Source: Manihot esculenta (taxonomy: Eukaryota > Streptophyta > Magnoliopsida > Malpighiales > Euphorbiaceae). Taken from it: 64,000 bases of DNA. The notes below the pieces were generated by a model, which worked only from the letters and a program-made list of their open reading frames with translations, did not search any database and had not been told where the DNA came from. Both the position numbers and the translations under genes were made by a program. The stretch is from contig NC_035174.2 of NCBI RefSeq assembly GCF_001659605.2, positions 4,962,389 through 5,026,388 of the forward strand, in the 5' to 3' direction. Positions 37,083 through 48,833 of this stretch are shown in pieces; the first letter of the stretch is position 1; every line of letters begins with the position of its first letter.

Positions 37083-37283
37083 CTAGGTTCACATGATCGG
37101 ACCTATAGAGAGAGTGTCGGGCTCATAGAGAACAGTTGATCAAGCACAATAGGGAATCATGTCCACTAGGATAGGATGTGGAGTCCTGTCTTTTTGATTC
37201 TATGCAATGTGCATGTGTATTCTGATTGAGCTATATGTTTCTGTGCTGATACGCTAAAGTATGTGTTGTTTTTCAGAGTTAAG

Positions 37284-40200
37284 ATGCGAGGAACTCGTCG
37301 ATCAGCTCGATTGACTGGAGTCCCATCAGATAGTGAGGGATTCGCTGCTCGTCCTCCTGCATTGCCAAGGGCAAGGTCTCAGAGATCTAGCAGGGAAGGC
37401 ATGTCAATAGACCCTAGAAGGTCTGTAGACGAGAGCCGAAGAGGGATAGTTAGAGGAGGTAGATCAGAGGAAGGGAGGGAGGCCATGGAGACTGATCCGT
37501 CTATGGATGAAGGTATGGGAGAATCTCTGGGAGGTGTTCAGGCCTCAGGGTTTGATTATCCAGCTGTTTCCCAAGATCCAGAGTATCCGATGGAAGGTAT
37601 GTCGGAGTACTCTCGATTTGACCCATATCCTACATCTATGCCATATATGCCATATCCTTATTATTACCCATTATATCCCCCATATCCTCAATATCCTATG
37701 TATCCATCCTCCCCTATCCATCCAAGTGCAGCACACCCAGAAATAAATGAACCAGTACCTCCACCACCACAAACAGAACCAGTAGTCCCTGGTGTACAAA
37801 TACCTCCACCTAGTTCATCTGGGAGTAAGGTGCAGATGACTGAGTACCTTAAATTAGATGCTCCGAAGTTTAATACAGGAGATGATCCATTTGAGTATCT
37901 GAGATGTGTGAAAATGATTACTGATGAGTTGGGTGCGGATGGTAGTAGAGCCATTGAGATGGCGGGATTTACACTAAAGTGTAGAAAGGCTCGGGAATGG
38001 TTCAGAAACTATATTGAGCCTAGAATGAACAGTATGTCGTGGGGAGAGTTTGCTAATAAGTTTGCAGGATGGGCTTTTCCTGATAGCTCCAGGGAGATGA
38101 AGCTAATAGAGTTTGAGCAGTTAAGACAAACAGATGAGATGACGGTTGATGAGTTTACGGATAAGTTCCTAGATTTGCTTCAGTACGTGGGTCAGGCCTA
38201 TGATACTGATCAGAAGAAAGCTAGAAGATATACCATGAGACTACATCCCAGGTATTCTTCTTTGATCCTTCCAGCAGAAAAGGAGAGTTTCCACTCTATT
38301 GTGGATGCAGCTAGAAAGATGGAAGCTAGTGCCAAGATTCAAAAACAGTCTCAGGCACAGGCTTCGGGTTCTAAGGCCCCCAGTTCAGGCACCTCAGATA
38401 GCAAAAGATGGGATAAGACAAAAGGAACAAAGAGTAGGTTCTGGAGTAAAGTCAAGTCTGGTCTGGGAATGGGTAGTGGCTCAAGCTCTGGCACAGCTAT
38501 TCCAGCATGTAGGAGATGTGGACGACCACACAGAGGAGCTTGTCAGTTGGGATCTTCAGCCTGTTTTAGATGTGGACAGGTGGGGCATTTTGCTCGAGAG
38601 TGTCCTCAGGTGACTTTTGGGGCACCTTCCCAGCAGATGAGTTCAGGCAGTGTAGCACAGCCAGTAGGGCAGCCAGTGGCTCCAGCCATGCCTCAGAGTA
38701 GTGGCAGAGGTAGAGGGAGAGGGGCAGCCTCTACTTCAGCAGCAGGTTCCCGAGGTGGAAATCCGGTAGCCCCAGCACGGATTTTCACAATGACACAGGA
38801 GGAGGCTAACACGTCGAACACAGTGGTGTCAGGTAATCTCATCATTGGGTGTTCAGATGTGTATGCTTTGATGGACCCCGGTGCTTCTCATTCCTTTATT
38901 GCTTCGAGAGCCATAGAGAGGTTGGGTTTGATCAGTTCTGAGTTAGAGTATCCTCTCTGGGTCAGTGGACCTAGATGTGACCCATCAGTGGCAGTGTCAG
39001 TCTGTCGTTTCAGTCCAGTATTCATAGAGGGTAGATGCCTTCCAGCTGACCTTGTGGTTCTAGACTTGACAGATTTTGATGTCATTCTAGGGATGGATTG
39101 GCTATCTGCATATAGTGCTACGTTGGACTGTCGAGAGAAGCTAGTGAGTCTCAGAGACCAGGATGGGTCAGAGTGTGTCTTCAGAGGAGACAGGAGAGGT
39201 ACACCCAGAGGTATGATTTCAGCCCTTCAGGCTCGTCGTTTGCTTAGGAGGGGTTGTCAGGGGTTTCTAGCTCATGTGAGAGAGCTAGACAGTCAGGTGA
39301 GGGAACCAGCCACAGTACCAGTAGTCCGAGAGTTTCTCGATGTGTTCCCAGACGATTTGCCAGGACTACCACCTGATAGGGAGATAGGGTTTGAAATTGA
39401 ATTACTGCCAGGTACCAGACCTATCTCTATTCCTCCCTACAGGATGGCGCCAGCTGAGTTAACAGAGTTGAAAGAGCAGTTGCAGGACTTGGTAGATAAG
39501 GGTTTCATCCGCCCTAGTACCTCACCTTGGGGTGCTCCAGTGCTCTTTGTTAGAAAGAAGGATGGATCCCTCAGACTTTGTATCGACTACAGACAGTTGA
39601 ACAAGGTCACTATCAAGAATAGGTATCCCTTACCACGGATTGATGATCTATTTGACCAGCTAGCTGGAGCAGGTTGTTTCTCGAAAATAGATCTGAGATC
39701 TGGGTATCATCAGTTGAGAGTCAGAGAGGCAGATGTGCCTAAGACAGCTTTCCGGACCAGATATGGGCATTATGAGTTCTTAGTGATGCCGTTCGGGTTG
39801 ACTAACGCCCCTGCAGCATTTATGGATCTCATGAACAGGGTATTCAGTGAGTTTCTGGATCACTTTGTCATTGTGTTTATCGATGATATCTTAGTGTATT
39901 CCAGAGATGCAGAGGAGCATGCCCAGCATCTGAGGATAGTTTTGCAGACACTGAGAGAGCATGGTTTATATGCCAAGTTCTCGAAGTGTGAGTTTTGGTT
40001 ACGGAGCATTGCCTTCTTGGGACATGTGGTATCAGCAGAGGGTATTGAGGTAGACCCCAAGAAGATAGAAGCTGTAGCTAACTGGCCCAGACCCATGACA
40101 GTGACTGAGATTAAAAGCTTTCTGGGACTGGCAGGTTACTACAGGAGGTTCGTTCAGAACTTCTCAAAGATAGCAGCTCCTATGACCAAGTTGACTCAGA

Positions 40201-42218
40201 AGAACCAGAAGTTTATCTGGTCAGACCAGTGTGAAGAGAGCTTTGAGGAGCTCAAGAGGAGATTGACAACAGCACCAGTGTTAGCTCTGCCTGTCAGTAA
40301 TGAGGATTTCACAGTATTCTGTGATGCATCTCGAGTGGGATTGGGTTGTGTTTTGATGCAGAGTGAGAGAGTAATAGCTTATGCTTCTAGACAGTTGAAG
40401 AAGCACGAGTTGAATTACCCTACCCATGACCTAGAGATGGCAGCAGTTATCTTTGCACTTAAGATGTGGCGGCATTACCTCTACGGGGTTAAATGCGAGA
40501 TCTTCACTGATCACAAGAGTTTACAGTACATCTTAAGTCAGAGAGAGCTGAATTTGAGGCAGAGAAGGTGGGTTGAATTGCTCAGTGATTATGATTGTAA
40601 GATCCAGTATCATCCGGGTAAGGCGAATGTTGTCGCAGACGCCCTAAGCCGGAAGTCACTAGGCAGTTTATCCCATATAGCAGCAGAGCGGAGACCAGTT
40701 GTGATGGAGCTTTATAAGCTCTTTGACGAGGGATTACAGCTAGAGTTGTCTGGTACAGGTGCGGTGATAGCACAGATGAGAGTGACACCTGTGTTTCTGG
40801 AGCAGATAGCTCAGAGACAGCATGAGGACCCTGAGTTGATGAAAATTGCCAGGACTGTTCAGTCAGGCAATAGTGTAGAGTTCAGATTTGACAGCAAAGG
40901 GATCCTTCGCTATGGGAGTCGACTTTGTGTACCAGATAGGGGCAGTGTGAAGGAAGACATTATGAGGGAAGCTCATAATGCGAGGTATAGTGTTCACCCA
41001 GGAACCACCAAGATGTATCAGGATCTGAAAAGGGTCTATTGGTGGCCAGCCATGAAGAAAGAAGTGGCGCAGTTTGTGACAGCCTGTGAGGTTTGTCAGA
41101 GGGTGAAACTAGAGCATCAGAAACCAGCCGGAATGCTTAACCCATTACCGATTCCAGAGTGGAAATGGGAGAACATAGCCATGGATTTTGTAGTGGGTTT
41201 ACCAGTAGTGTCCAACAGGATAGACTCGATATGGGTGATTGTGGACAGACTCACGAAATCTGCTCATTTTCTTCCAGTACGGAGTAACTATTCTGTGGAT
41301 AAGCTGGCACAGGTCTATCTGGATGAGATAGTGAGATTACATGGAGTTCCAGTGTCTATAGTTTCAGACAGAGGACCTCAGTTTACCTCTCGCTTTTGGC
41401 GGAGTCTGCAAAGTGCAATGGGCACGAGATTAGATTTTAGTACTGCTTTCCACCCACAGACTGATGGACAGTCAGAAAGGACCATCCAGACCATAGAGGA
41501 TATGCTTCGACTATGTGTGTTAGACTTTGGCGGTTCTTGGAGGCAACATCTACCTTTGGTGGAGTTTGCCTACAATAACAGTCATCATGCTAGCATCGGG
41601 ATGGCTCCTTATGAAGCATTGTATGGGAGGAAGTGCAGATCCCCTGTTTGCTGGGAAGAGGTAGGAGAGAAGGCTCTTGCAGGGCCAGAGTTAGTAGACA
41701 TTACCAGTAGAATGGTGCCCATGATCAGAGAACGAATCAGAACAGCTCAGAGTAGACAGAAAAGTTATGCAGACGTTCGCAGGAAGCAGTTAGAGTTTCA
41801 GGAGGGTACTTGGGTATTGCTGAAAGTGTCTCCAATGAAAGGAGTGGTTCGTTTTGGGAAGAAAGGTAAATTAGCTCCACGGTACATTGGACCCTTTGAG
41901 GTGTTGCAGAGGATCGGAAATGTGTCGTATAAGCTGGATTTACCTGCTTCTATGGATCGGATTCACCCGGTATTTCATGTTTCTATGCTTCGACAGTTTG
42001 TGTCAGATCCGAATCAGGTTCTGAGTGAGCCTGAGGTGGAGATTCATGCAGATCTCACCTATATAGAGCAGCCAGTGCGGATTCTGGACACGCAGATCAG
42101 ACAGCTAAGGAACAAGGAGATTCCGATGGTAAAAGTTTTATGGAACCACCATAATCTAGAAGAATGTACATGGGAGACGCGGGAGTCTATGCTCCAGCAG
42201 TATCCATATTTGTTTTAA
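37284..42218 (+). CDS. Gypsy gag-pol polyprotein with chromodomain (intact)
   Basis: The first ATG of the frame is at 37284 and gives 1644 residues, uninterrupted. Approximate order: Pro/Tyr-rich leader (about 110-160), gag core with [13 protein letters not shown] (about 230), zinc knuckle [14 protein letters not shown] (about 425), protease [10 protein letters not shown] (about 530), reverse transcriptase with FIDDILVYS (about 865), RNase H with [10 protein letters not shown] (about 1012), integrase zinc finger ([12 protein letters not shown] to CEVCQRVK, about 1230-1275) and catalytic core with [17 protein letters not shown] and GQSERTIQ, then a C-terminal chromodomain ([16 protein letters not shown], about 1610). 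The DPGA protease and chromodomain are typical of the Tekay branch. No stop, frameshift or lost catalytic residue was seen. It is a transposon gene, not a host gene. Confidence 0.95.
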   Translation: MRGTRRSARLTGVPSDSEGFAARPPALPRARSQRSSREGMSIDPRRSVDESRRGIVRGGRSEEGREAMETDPSMDEGMGESLGGVQASGFDYPAVSQDPEYPMEGMSEYSRFDPYPTSMPYMPYPYYYPLYPPYPQYPMYPSSPIHPSAAHPEINEPVPPPPQTEPVVPGVQIPPPSSSGSKVQMTEYLKLDAPKFNTGDDPFEYLRCVKMITDELGADGSRAIEMAGFTLKCRKAREWFRNYIEPRMNSMSWGEFANKFAGWAFPDSSREMKLIEFEQLRQTDEMTVDEFTDKFLDLLQYVGQAYDTDQKKARRYTMRLHPRYSSLILPAEKESFHSIVDAARKMEASAKIQKQSQAQASGSKAPSSGTSDSKRWDKTKGTKSRFWSKVKSGLGMGSGSSSGTAIPACRRCGRPHRGACQLGSSACFRCGQVGHFARECPQVTFGAPSQQMSSGSVAQPVGQPVAPAMPQSSGRGRGRGAASTSAAGSRGGNPVAPARIFTMTQEEANTSNTVVSGNLIIGCSDVYALMDPGASHSFIASRAIERLGLISSELEYPLWVSGPRCDPSVAVSVCRFSPVFIEGRCLPADLVVLDLTDFDVILGMDWLSAYSATLDCREKLVSLRDQDGSECVFRGDRRGTPRGMISALQARRLLRRGCQGFLAHVRELDSQVREPATVPVVREFLDVFPDDLPGLPPDREIGFEIELLPGTRPISIPPYRMAPAELTELKEQLQDLVDKGFIRPSTSPWGAPVLFVRKKDGSLRLCIDYRQLNKVTIKNRYPLPRIDDLFDQLAGAGCFSKIDLRSGYHQLRVREADVPKTAFRTRYGHYEFLVMPFGLTNAPAAFMDLMNRVFSEFLDHFVIVFIDDILVYSRDAEEHAQHLRIVLQTLREHGLYAKFSKCEFWLRSIAFLGHVVSAEGIEVDPKKIEAVANWPRPMTVTEIKSFLGLAGYYRRFVQNFSKIAAPMTKLTQKNQKFIWSDQCEESFEELKRRLTTAPVLALPVSNEDFTVFCDASRVGLGCVLMQSERVIAYASRQLKKHELNYPTHDLEMAAVIFALKMWRHYLYGVKCEIFTDHKSLQYILSQRELNLRQRRWVELLSDYDCKIQYHPGKANVVADALSRKSLGSLSHIAAERRPVVMELYKLFDEGLQLELSGTGAVIAQMRVTPVFLEQIAQRQHEDPELMKIARTVQSGNSVEFRFDSKGILRYGSRLCVPDRGSVKEDIMREAHNARYSVHPGTTKMYQDLKRVYWWPAMKKEVAQFVTACEVCQRVKLEHQKPAGMLNPLPIPEWKWENIAMDFVVGLPVVSNRIDSIWVIVDRLTKSAHFLPVRSNYSVDKLAQVYLDEIVRLHGVPVSIVSDRGPQFTSRFWRSLQSAMGTRLDFSTAFHPQTDGQSERTIQTIEDMLRLCVLDFGGSWRQHLPLVEFAYNNSHHASIGMAPYEALYGRKCRSPVCWEEVGEKALAGPELVDITSRMVPMIRERIRTAQSRQKSYADVRRKQLEFQEGTWVLLKVSPMKGVVRFGKKGKLAPRYIGPFEVLQRIGNVSYKLDLPASMDRIHPVFHVSMLRQFVSDPNQVLSEPEVEIHADLTYIEQPVRILDTQIRQLRNKEIPMVKVLWNHHNLEECTWETRESMLQQYPYLF

Positions 42219-42295
42219 GGTTATTTTCCTCCTTGTGTTTTGTTTTTGTATGTTTTAGGAACATCCGAGGACGAATGTTCTTAAGGAGGGGAGAA

Positions 42296-44519
42296 TGTAA
42301 TACCCAGTTAGAGTCCGGCACCGGAATTCCTGTTGTCTGGTGGAATCCGGGGTGTTGGGATTCTATAGACGGGTAGGAGTTATGTTTTCTAAGTGTTATG
42401 ATATGGTTTATGGGTTTACAGTTCTTTAGTTTTGAGTTGAAATGAACCAAGGCAGAGGAGCCAAGTTCGGCCGCCGAAGATAAGTTCGGCCGCCGAAAGT
42501 GCCCCATGTTTGGCTTCCGAAGTTCAGGTTCGGCCCCCGAATGTTGCATGGTTTTGCATGCGATTCGGCAGCCGAAGCTGAGTTGGTCAGCCAGCTTTTG
42601 AGCAATCCTGAGTCAGCATTGTGGACAGGTGTTATGTCCAACTTGTTGCCAGAAACTTGGCCACGTCTCCTATGCTTTATCTGCTCAGTTTGAGCAGCTC
42701 ATGCAGGCGTTTGCTCGTTTACCAAATTGTGAAGGGTTTGAAGCAAAAGTGAGCTTTGGAGAGTTAGTGAGGGTGAAGAAGAGTTGAGCCATTTTCCTTT
42801 GTTTAGATCACTCATCTTCCTGTTACAGGAGGTAAGTGATGCTCGTGAACATGTTTTTATGTTTTTCTGAAGGTTTTTATGGGAGTTATGGAAGGAGATG
42901 CATGTGTAGATTAGTAATGATAGTTTTGATGAGTTATACATGTTTATGTGTTATGTGTGATTTGTGGTTTGGGGTTATTAGATAAGTTTGGACCCCTGTG
43001 ATCATATACATGAGTATATGTGTGTTGAGGAGGTGGAGTATATATGGTTTGAGTGGTTGAAGGGAAGGAAAAGATGGTTTGCCGTTGAAGCTGAGTTCTG
43101 GATGAACTCAGGTTCGGCAGCCGAAGGATCATTCGGCCGCCGAACCTCCTGCTTGGTGACTTGGTTGCCACAGCTTGCCCCCGAGTGTTTTTGCATGTTC
43201 GGCTCTGTTTGGGGGATTCGGCCGCCGAAGGTGCCGCCGAAGGTGTTTGAGTTTCGTCTCTGGAGAGGACATTCGGCCGCCGAACCTGCCGCCGAAAGTG
43301 TTCTGTTCAGCTCTTCTTTTGCATGCTTTGCTTGAGTTTTAGAGTGAGTTTAAGGGGATTCTTGGGGAGGTTATAGAGTTATGCTTATGATAGTTTGGTC
43401 CCTCATATTGAGTCTTTATGTGCTTATACAGACCAGAGGACCCAGAGAGAGCAGCAGTGAGTACTGCTCCAGAGTGTACAGAACCTGCAGAGTCAGTCCA
43501 GAGCCAGAGGTGAGTGGAACTAAACTGATTTCTTGATTTAATTCAGACATTAACTACTTTTAGCATATCTCATGCATCATATTTATGTCATAGGGTGAGT
43601 GCATTAGAATGCATAAAGATGTTGCATTGCATCGCTTCCTTATTGGTGTGGGTAAATGCTGAATGATCCAGTAGTTCCAGACAGGAAGACCAGGACCCCA
43701 TTCTACGGCCTGGCAGGTATAGGAAGTCCAGGACCCCATTCTACGGCCTGGCAGGTATAGGAAGTCCAGGACCCCATTCTACGGCCTGGCGGGTATAGGC
43801 AAACGGTCTATGCTGGCAAAGGGTAAGTACAGGTGTTATATACACATATACATATATGGTACAGGAAGACCAGGACCCCAGTCTACGGCCTGGCACGGTT
43901 TACTGGGACTATGTGGTGACAGGTTTACTCTTGATGTGGACTGTCTGTGTTATGATGCATTCCATCAGATCATATTTTATTGAAATGTTTTCGTATTCTA
44001 CTCACTGGGCTATAGAGCTCATCCCACTCCCTTAACCCTAGTCTTGCAGGTTCAGTGTACAGTGTACAGGGGATGTTCAGAAGAAGTCAGAAGTCAGAAA
44101 AAGAGAAGAGACTTGTAATAGCTTAGAGTGGACATGTAATATTAAAGAGATATGCTTGTGGTATATTCAGTTAGATGTGTGCTTGACTTAGTGGTTTGTA
44201 TTGTAAATCTTTTGTTGTGTACATGATCTGTATATGTATATGTGTTTATAGAGTATGTGAAAAACCAGGCTTACCAAGTATGAGACAACCCATCTAGAGC
44301 AAGCTCTAGTCAGGGGTACAGAGTACTGGGTACTGAGATAGTGCATGCACAGGGTAAGCCCTGGTACAGAGAAAAGAATTGTTATGTTCACAGTTTATGT
44401 TTGATCATGTATGAGATTTACAGGTACACAGAGGGTATAGCAGGCTTGCTACGGGTTCTGGCGGCCTTAAGCCGACCTGAATCCTAGCGCCGGTGACGGT
44501 CCATTTTGGGGTCGTTACA
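42296..44519 (+). repeat. 3' LTR of the gypsy element
   Basis: 2224 bp, colinear with the 5' LTR apart from one extra 38-bp unit and about 11 substitutions. Confidence 0.94.
43683..43796 (+). repeat. 38-bp minisatellite, three units (3' LTR)
   Basis: Three units where the 5' LTR has two. The extra unit exactly explains the 38-bp LTR length difference. Confidence 0.9.
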
Positions 44520-44524
44520 TGTAC

Positions 44525-46649
44525 AATCTATTTCACTTATTTGGTTTGATTTAGATTCAATCTACGTTTCATTCCACTACAATATTATTCGGGTCAAATA
44601 CTTAGTATTTTGATAGTGCTATACAAAATTGTATTAAATTCGTTCATTTGCCTTGAACATTTATCAATTATCCACATCTCTATTTGCCTTGAACATGCTT
44701 GTGCTTTTGTAGCTTTCTCTTCCACTTACAATGCAACATCCCACATCATTGGAAAAATGTATTTAACGAAGTTTATATAATTTAACTAAAAAATTATTAA
44801 ATGATTTGAGTTAATCAAATGAAATGGAGCTGTCCAAAATACTAACAAATCACAATACCATTACTCGAAAGTTTAGTTCTAACTTAGCCATTATATCTGA
44901 CGTGACAAAATAGAATTACAAGAAGATCTACCATCCCACATCGTTTATGACTTGAGTTAATAATTTTTGTTTAGATTCGTACTTTTTTTTTTTCTGTGCT
45001 TGATGAACGATAGGCTACCTTCTCGGATAGGCTACATTCTCAGCAAGGCACATATGGATAACAGAGAAATCAGCTTCTTCTGTTTATTACAATGAAGCTT
45101 TTGTACAAAATTCAGACATCTCTAAGGATGTGAAAAACGAAAAAATCAACGGCTGGGACACGCCACAACCAGGTGGTGGCAGTTAAGTTTGTAGGTAGAA
45201 AAGCATTTACCCTTACCAAACTTTGAAATTCAATGTTCAGTAGTTAGATTTTTTTTCTTCATCTATTAATAATTCTTTCAGCAAACCCTGATGCCTCTTG
45301 CGGAAAGAATAAGTTCTTCCTTGCTAAGTGGTTTGCTTCGGTAAATAATGACAAAATATCTGTACTGATCGTTTGTTTATTGCAGCTTTTGACATAGTAA
45401 AAACCTTATTATTTTTTTTTTAAATGAAGTTATAAATACTCTGAAGTCATGGTCAAATGGTTATGTAGCTATTCTTATTCTATTGTTATTTTTATTTTAT
45501 GTGAGGCAATAATGTTGAAAGGTGTTAATAATGATGATCAACAACATCATTTAATGCTTAGCCATATTGGTTGATGAGGAAAAATCTTACTCTTGTGAAA
45601 TAATTGCAAGAATTAGATCAAATAAGAAATTAAACTGTTGTTTCGTACACCAAAGGATTAGATTGTGTAATTTTCCATAGCTTCAATTGTTTTCATCTAG
45701 TGGCACATCATCTTTCTAATGACTTTTTAAAAAAAAATTGTTTTGCAGCTTAATTACTTTAATTAAAGATTACAATTTTCCTGATTGAAATACTAACCTT
45801 ATTATATTATTACAGCTAATTACTATAATAATTTTAATATTTTAGTACCACCTAACGCCCTCGACTTAAAAATGGTTCTATGATGTTTTCTAGTATCATA
45901 GTGCATGAAATTGACAGTAGGTCAGGGAGAGAGCACATTTTGCATAAACTGCAGTATCAAAAACAGAGAGAGAATATTTACTTTTGATCTTATTTCCACA
46001 AAAAGAATGTTCATTTTTTTTTTTTTTGAAAAGAAAGAGTGAAAAAAAAAAGATGTTATAGATTTTTTATGTTCATGTGCAGCACAAATGACAATCAATT
46101 CTTTCAATATTAGTTATTCCCATCACTAAAAAATCCTTTCGTTCACCTATCATCACATGCACCAGTCAACATTGTTTAATTTGCCGCATACAGACATTAG
46201 TAAGCTGTTGAAAACACCTTGTCAAGATTTTTTGCTGTATATAATATTTAGGGAGCGTACATATAATTGACAGATTTAGGTAATGTGAAAGGCAAATTGC
46301 TCGTATTTCAAGGACAGATCAGGAAAGAGAAGAGAAAATAAATAAGAAATTTTTGTGCAAAACAGATGGAGATGACATTATTGGTCCTGTATGTGATACA
46401 ATCTGTCTTGTCCAGTTATGTCCACTTGTTGAACCCCAGCTGTAACTAACTCCCAACCTCTCTCCTGGGTCCCACTTCCTTTCTCATCCCAATCACCACT
46501 GTCTCTCTCTCTCACCAGTCACCCCAATCTGTATCCATATCCTGGCCCATAACGCCAACACCTCATATTTCCTTTTTACAACCTTATTCTTTTTGGATGG
46601 CGTTTGAGGTCATTACAGTCTTGCTGCTGCTGCTGCTTCTTCGTCTCTA
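44525..46649. other. Intergenic spacer and DUF868 3' region
   Basis: No protein or RNA gene recognised. T- and A-runs at about 44986-44995 and 46014-46050. A CTG-type run at about 46622-46637 sits in the presumed DUF868 3' UTR. Confidence 0.5.
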
Positions 46650-47630
46650 TTATTCACCTTTCCAAGCATAGAGAAACAAGCAAAAATCAGATGATGCACT
46701 GGCATTAAGTCTCTTTAATGAACCTGAACTTCCAGTCTGAGAAGACATTGGTGTTGATGTCAAGGACGATGATGGTTGTGATGAGGGTGATGTTGGCAAG
46801 GAATGGGATGTGGGTGGCAATATTGGCTTAATGATAAACAAAGCGTGTCTTAAACCAGGACTGAATAACCAGTCATGGACATCCCAGTACACTTCTACTT
46901 TTAGCTTATTAAGATTAAAGGACTGATTACCTCTAAACTTCCATTGGAGATGCTTCACATGAATGGCTAAATGCCCATCAATCCTTATCTCCAATTCTGG
47001 CTCAACCCCATTAGCAGAATTGCTTTTAGTCGGACTTCCGTTCTTGCACTCTATTGAGATCTCATGAAGCCTGCCCTTCTCATGAAACTTCATCCTTGTG
47101 GAAAACTTTTTCTTGCCAAATATGTGCTCCTTTCTCCAAACCAAAATGGGTTCAATGAGAGCAGGCCTACACCCAGTTTTCCTGTATGCATCTTTCTTTA
47201 GATCACCCAGAAGTAGCACAACTTCTTCATTGCAAACGACAGCAACATAATATTCAGACTGGGGCTCAGTTTCACCATTAAATTTTGCAGCCTTGAGATC
47301 CCAGAAGATATCTATAGCTTTACCATCCACTATAAAGCGCTTCGAGCCTTGTTTCCTCCAAAAGTACCAAGGCTTCAGCTCCACTTTGCAGGTGTACTGG
47401 TTTTCTCCTTCAGGGCCTTCTACTGATACTGATAGGCCATGAAGCAACAAATTCTTGCACCATGTTATGGTGATCAGACGGCACTGATCCATCATTTTTG
47501 TACGATAAACAGACATGAACACGCTCTGACCTGACCTGGTTACCGTGGCAGGATCATCAGTTACCTGGTTACCGCTAGATATGAAACAAGCAGGAATTCC
47601 AATCGGGTGGTCTTGCATGGCTTCGATCAC
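46650..47630 (-). CDS. DUF868 family protein
   Basis: A single-exon plant protein of 326 residues whose biochemical role is unknown. It has the DUF868 pattern: an N-terminal SVYRTKMMDQCRLITITWCK block, LKPWYFWRKQGSKRF (about 86-100), IDIFWDLKAAKF, YYVAVVCNEEVVLLLGDLKKDAYRKT (about 126-151), EHIFGKKKFSTRMKFHEKGRLHEI, then LEIRIDGHLAIHVKHLQWKFRGNQ and VEVYWDVHDWLF. After about residue 268 comes a Ser/Pro/Thr-rich tail. The start could also be the Met at residue 5. No signal peptide or membrane span is evident. Confidence 0.9.
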   Translation of the reverse strand: MIEAMQDHPIGIPACFISSGNQVTDDPATVTRSGQSVFMSVYRTKMMDQCRLITITWCKNLLLHGLSVSVEGPEGENQYTCKVELKPWYFWRKQGSKRFIVDGKAIDIFWDLKAAKFNGETEPQSEYYVAVVCNEEVVLLLGDLKKDAYRKTGCRPALIEPILVWRKEHIFGKKKFSTRMKFHEKGRLHEISIECKNGSPTKSNSANGVEPELEIRIDGHLAIHVKHLQWKFRGNQSFNLNKLKVEVYWDVHDWLFSPGLRHALFIIKPILPPTSHSLPTSPSSQPSSSLTSTPMSSQTGSSGSLKRLNASASSDFCLFLYAWKGE

Positions 47631-48833
47631 CTTTAATGAAACTGGTTGATGTTTGTTTAGCCTAATCTATATCAAGATGACACAGCAAGCTTTGTGAATG
47701 AGTTGGGAAGAACTCAATTAAATAAGCGGAGACAGAGAGTAAGAGAGAGAAGAGAAAGATGCTGCCAGATCGAGGTGTTCTTCGCGGCATTAATGGAAGT
47801 AAAGAAATATTTTCGAAGGGGCAAATAGATGGCAGTGAGTGAAGAAGAACCACCACCACCCCAACCCCCTCTCTCTTTTTATATTCAATTGTGCTTAAAC
47901 TCTTAACTGGACTTTTTATATTTGATTAATCAAATTGTTTATTTTTTCCCTTCTTTTTTGTCATTAACAATACAACTTTATTGAATCCGATGTAGTTTTG
48001 GTTATTCTATAGAGATATATAACTAAATTACTTATTCAGATGCATGGTTAAAAGCAGAAAGGGGCATTTTTCACCAGATTTGTGGTATAGATTTCTACGT
48101 GCACAGTGACAGTGGGACCTTGGAAGCATTAGTGCACATGAAATTATGAAGGTTAAAAGGCAAAAGCTGATCAGTCAAAAGGGGAAAGAAAAGGATTATC
48201 ATAAACATAAAAGTTGGCTTTCCAATGTGGGTCTCCCATATTCTCACCCTTGTTCATCTGTGTTTTAATTACAAATATTAAACAACTTATTAGTTTTTTA
48301 TAATTAATTATAATATGCTTTTCTCATAATGATGTAATTCTTCAATAAATTTCTCAAAATTTATCTAGTGATAAAGTAAAAAAACGTTAAGAAATTTATT
48401 ATTAATAACAACAAATAAATTGTTACTTAAAAAGTCTTGCACTCAAATGGGCATCACTTTAAAAACCTATATCTCACGCCCATTGTTTTGATTCTGAGGC
48501 TTATATAAAGCCCGATTCAATCAGGGCCCTCGCGAACTCAACTGCGGATCTAGACATGACCCATAAATGGTTTTGGATTTTTCACGAAAGTCTAGACTAA
48601 GGGCATTTTGGTCTATAAACGTGCTTCGATCATAAACCCCCAATTCAATCAGGAGCCAAGGGTTTTTTGTTTCCACTGGGGACTGGGGAGACACCATTGC
48701 TGCGGTCCGAAGGATCCGATCCTCTACCACCGCCAGAGGGTTTCAAATTCTTTTCATTTTCCTATATACTTTCTCTCGATTTCGCATCAACCAAACAGTG
48801 TTTAGTTCTCCATTTTCCAGGTACAGAAAAGAA
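47631..48833. other. Divergent upstream region of DUF868 and bL19
   Basis: Shared upstream region of two divergently transcribed genes. A minus-strand TATAAAAAG at about 47875-47885 could serve DUF868, about 245 bases before its start. The DUF868 leader holds GA-rich runs (47730-47760). The segment 48640-48833 is probably the bL19 leader. Confidence 0.5.

Larger units (their letters stand above)
34881..44519 (+). mobile_element. Ty3-gypsy chromovirus, Tekay/Del type, structurally complete
   Basis: 9639 bp. LTRs at 34881-37066 (2186 bp) and 42296-44519 (2224 bp) begin TGTAATACCC and end TTACA. The 5-bp duplication TGTAC flanks the element (34876-34880 and 44520-44524). A tRNA-Met primer-binding site lies at 37070 and a purine tract AAGGAGGGGAGAA just before the 3' LTR. 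The 38-bp length difference between LTRs is one extra minisatellite unit; otherwise I count about 11 substitutions (about 0.5 percent). One open frame covers all gag-pol domains including a C-terminal chromodomain. Everything needed for autonomous movement appears present. Confidence 0.96.
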
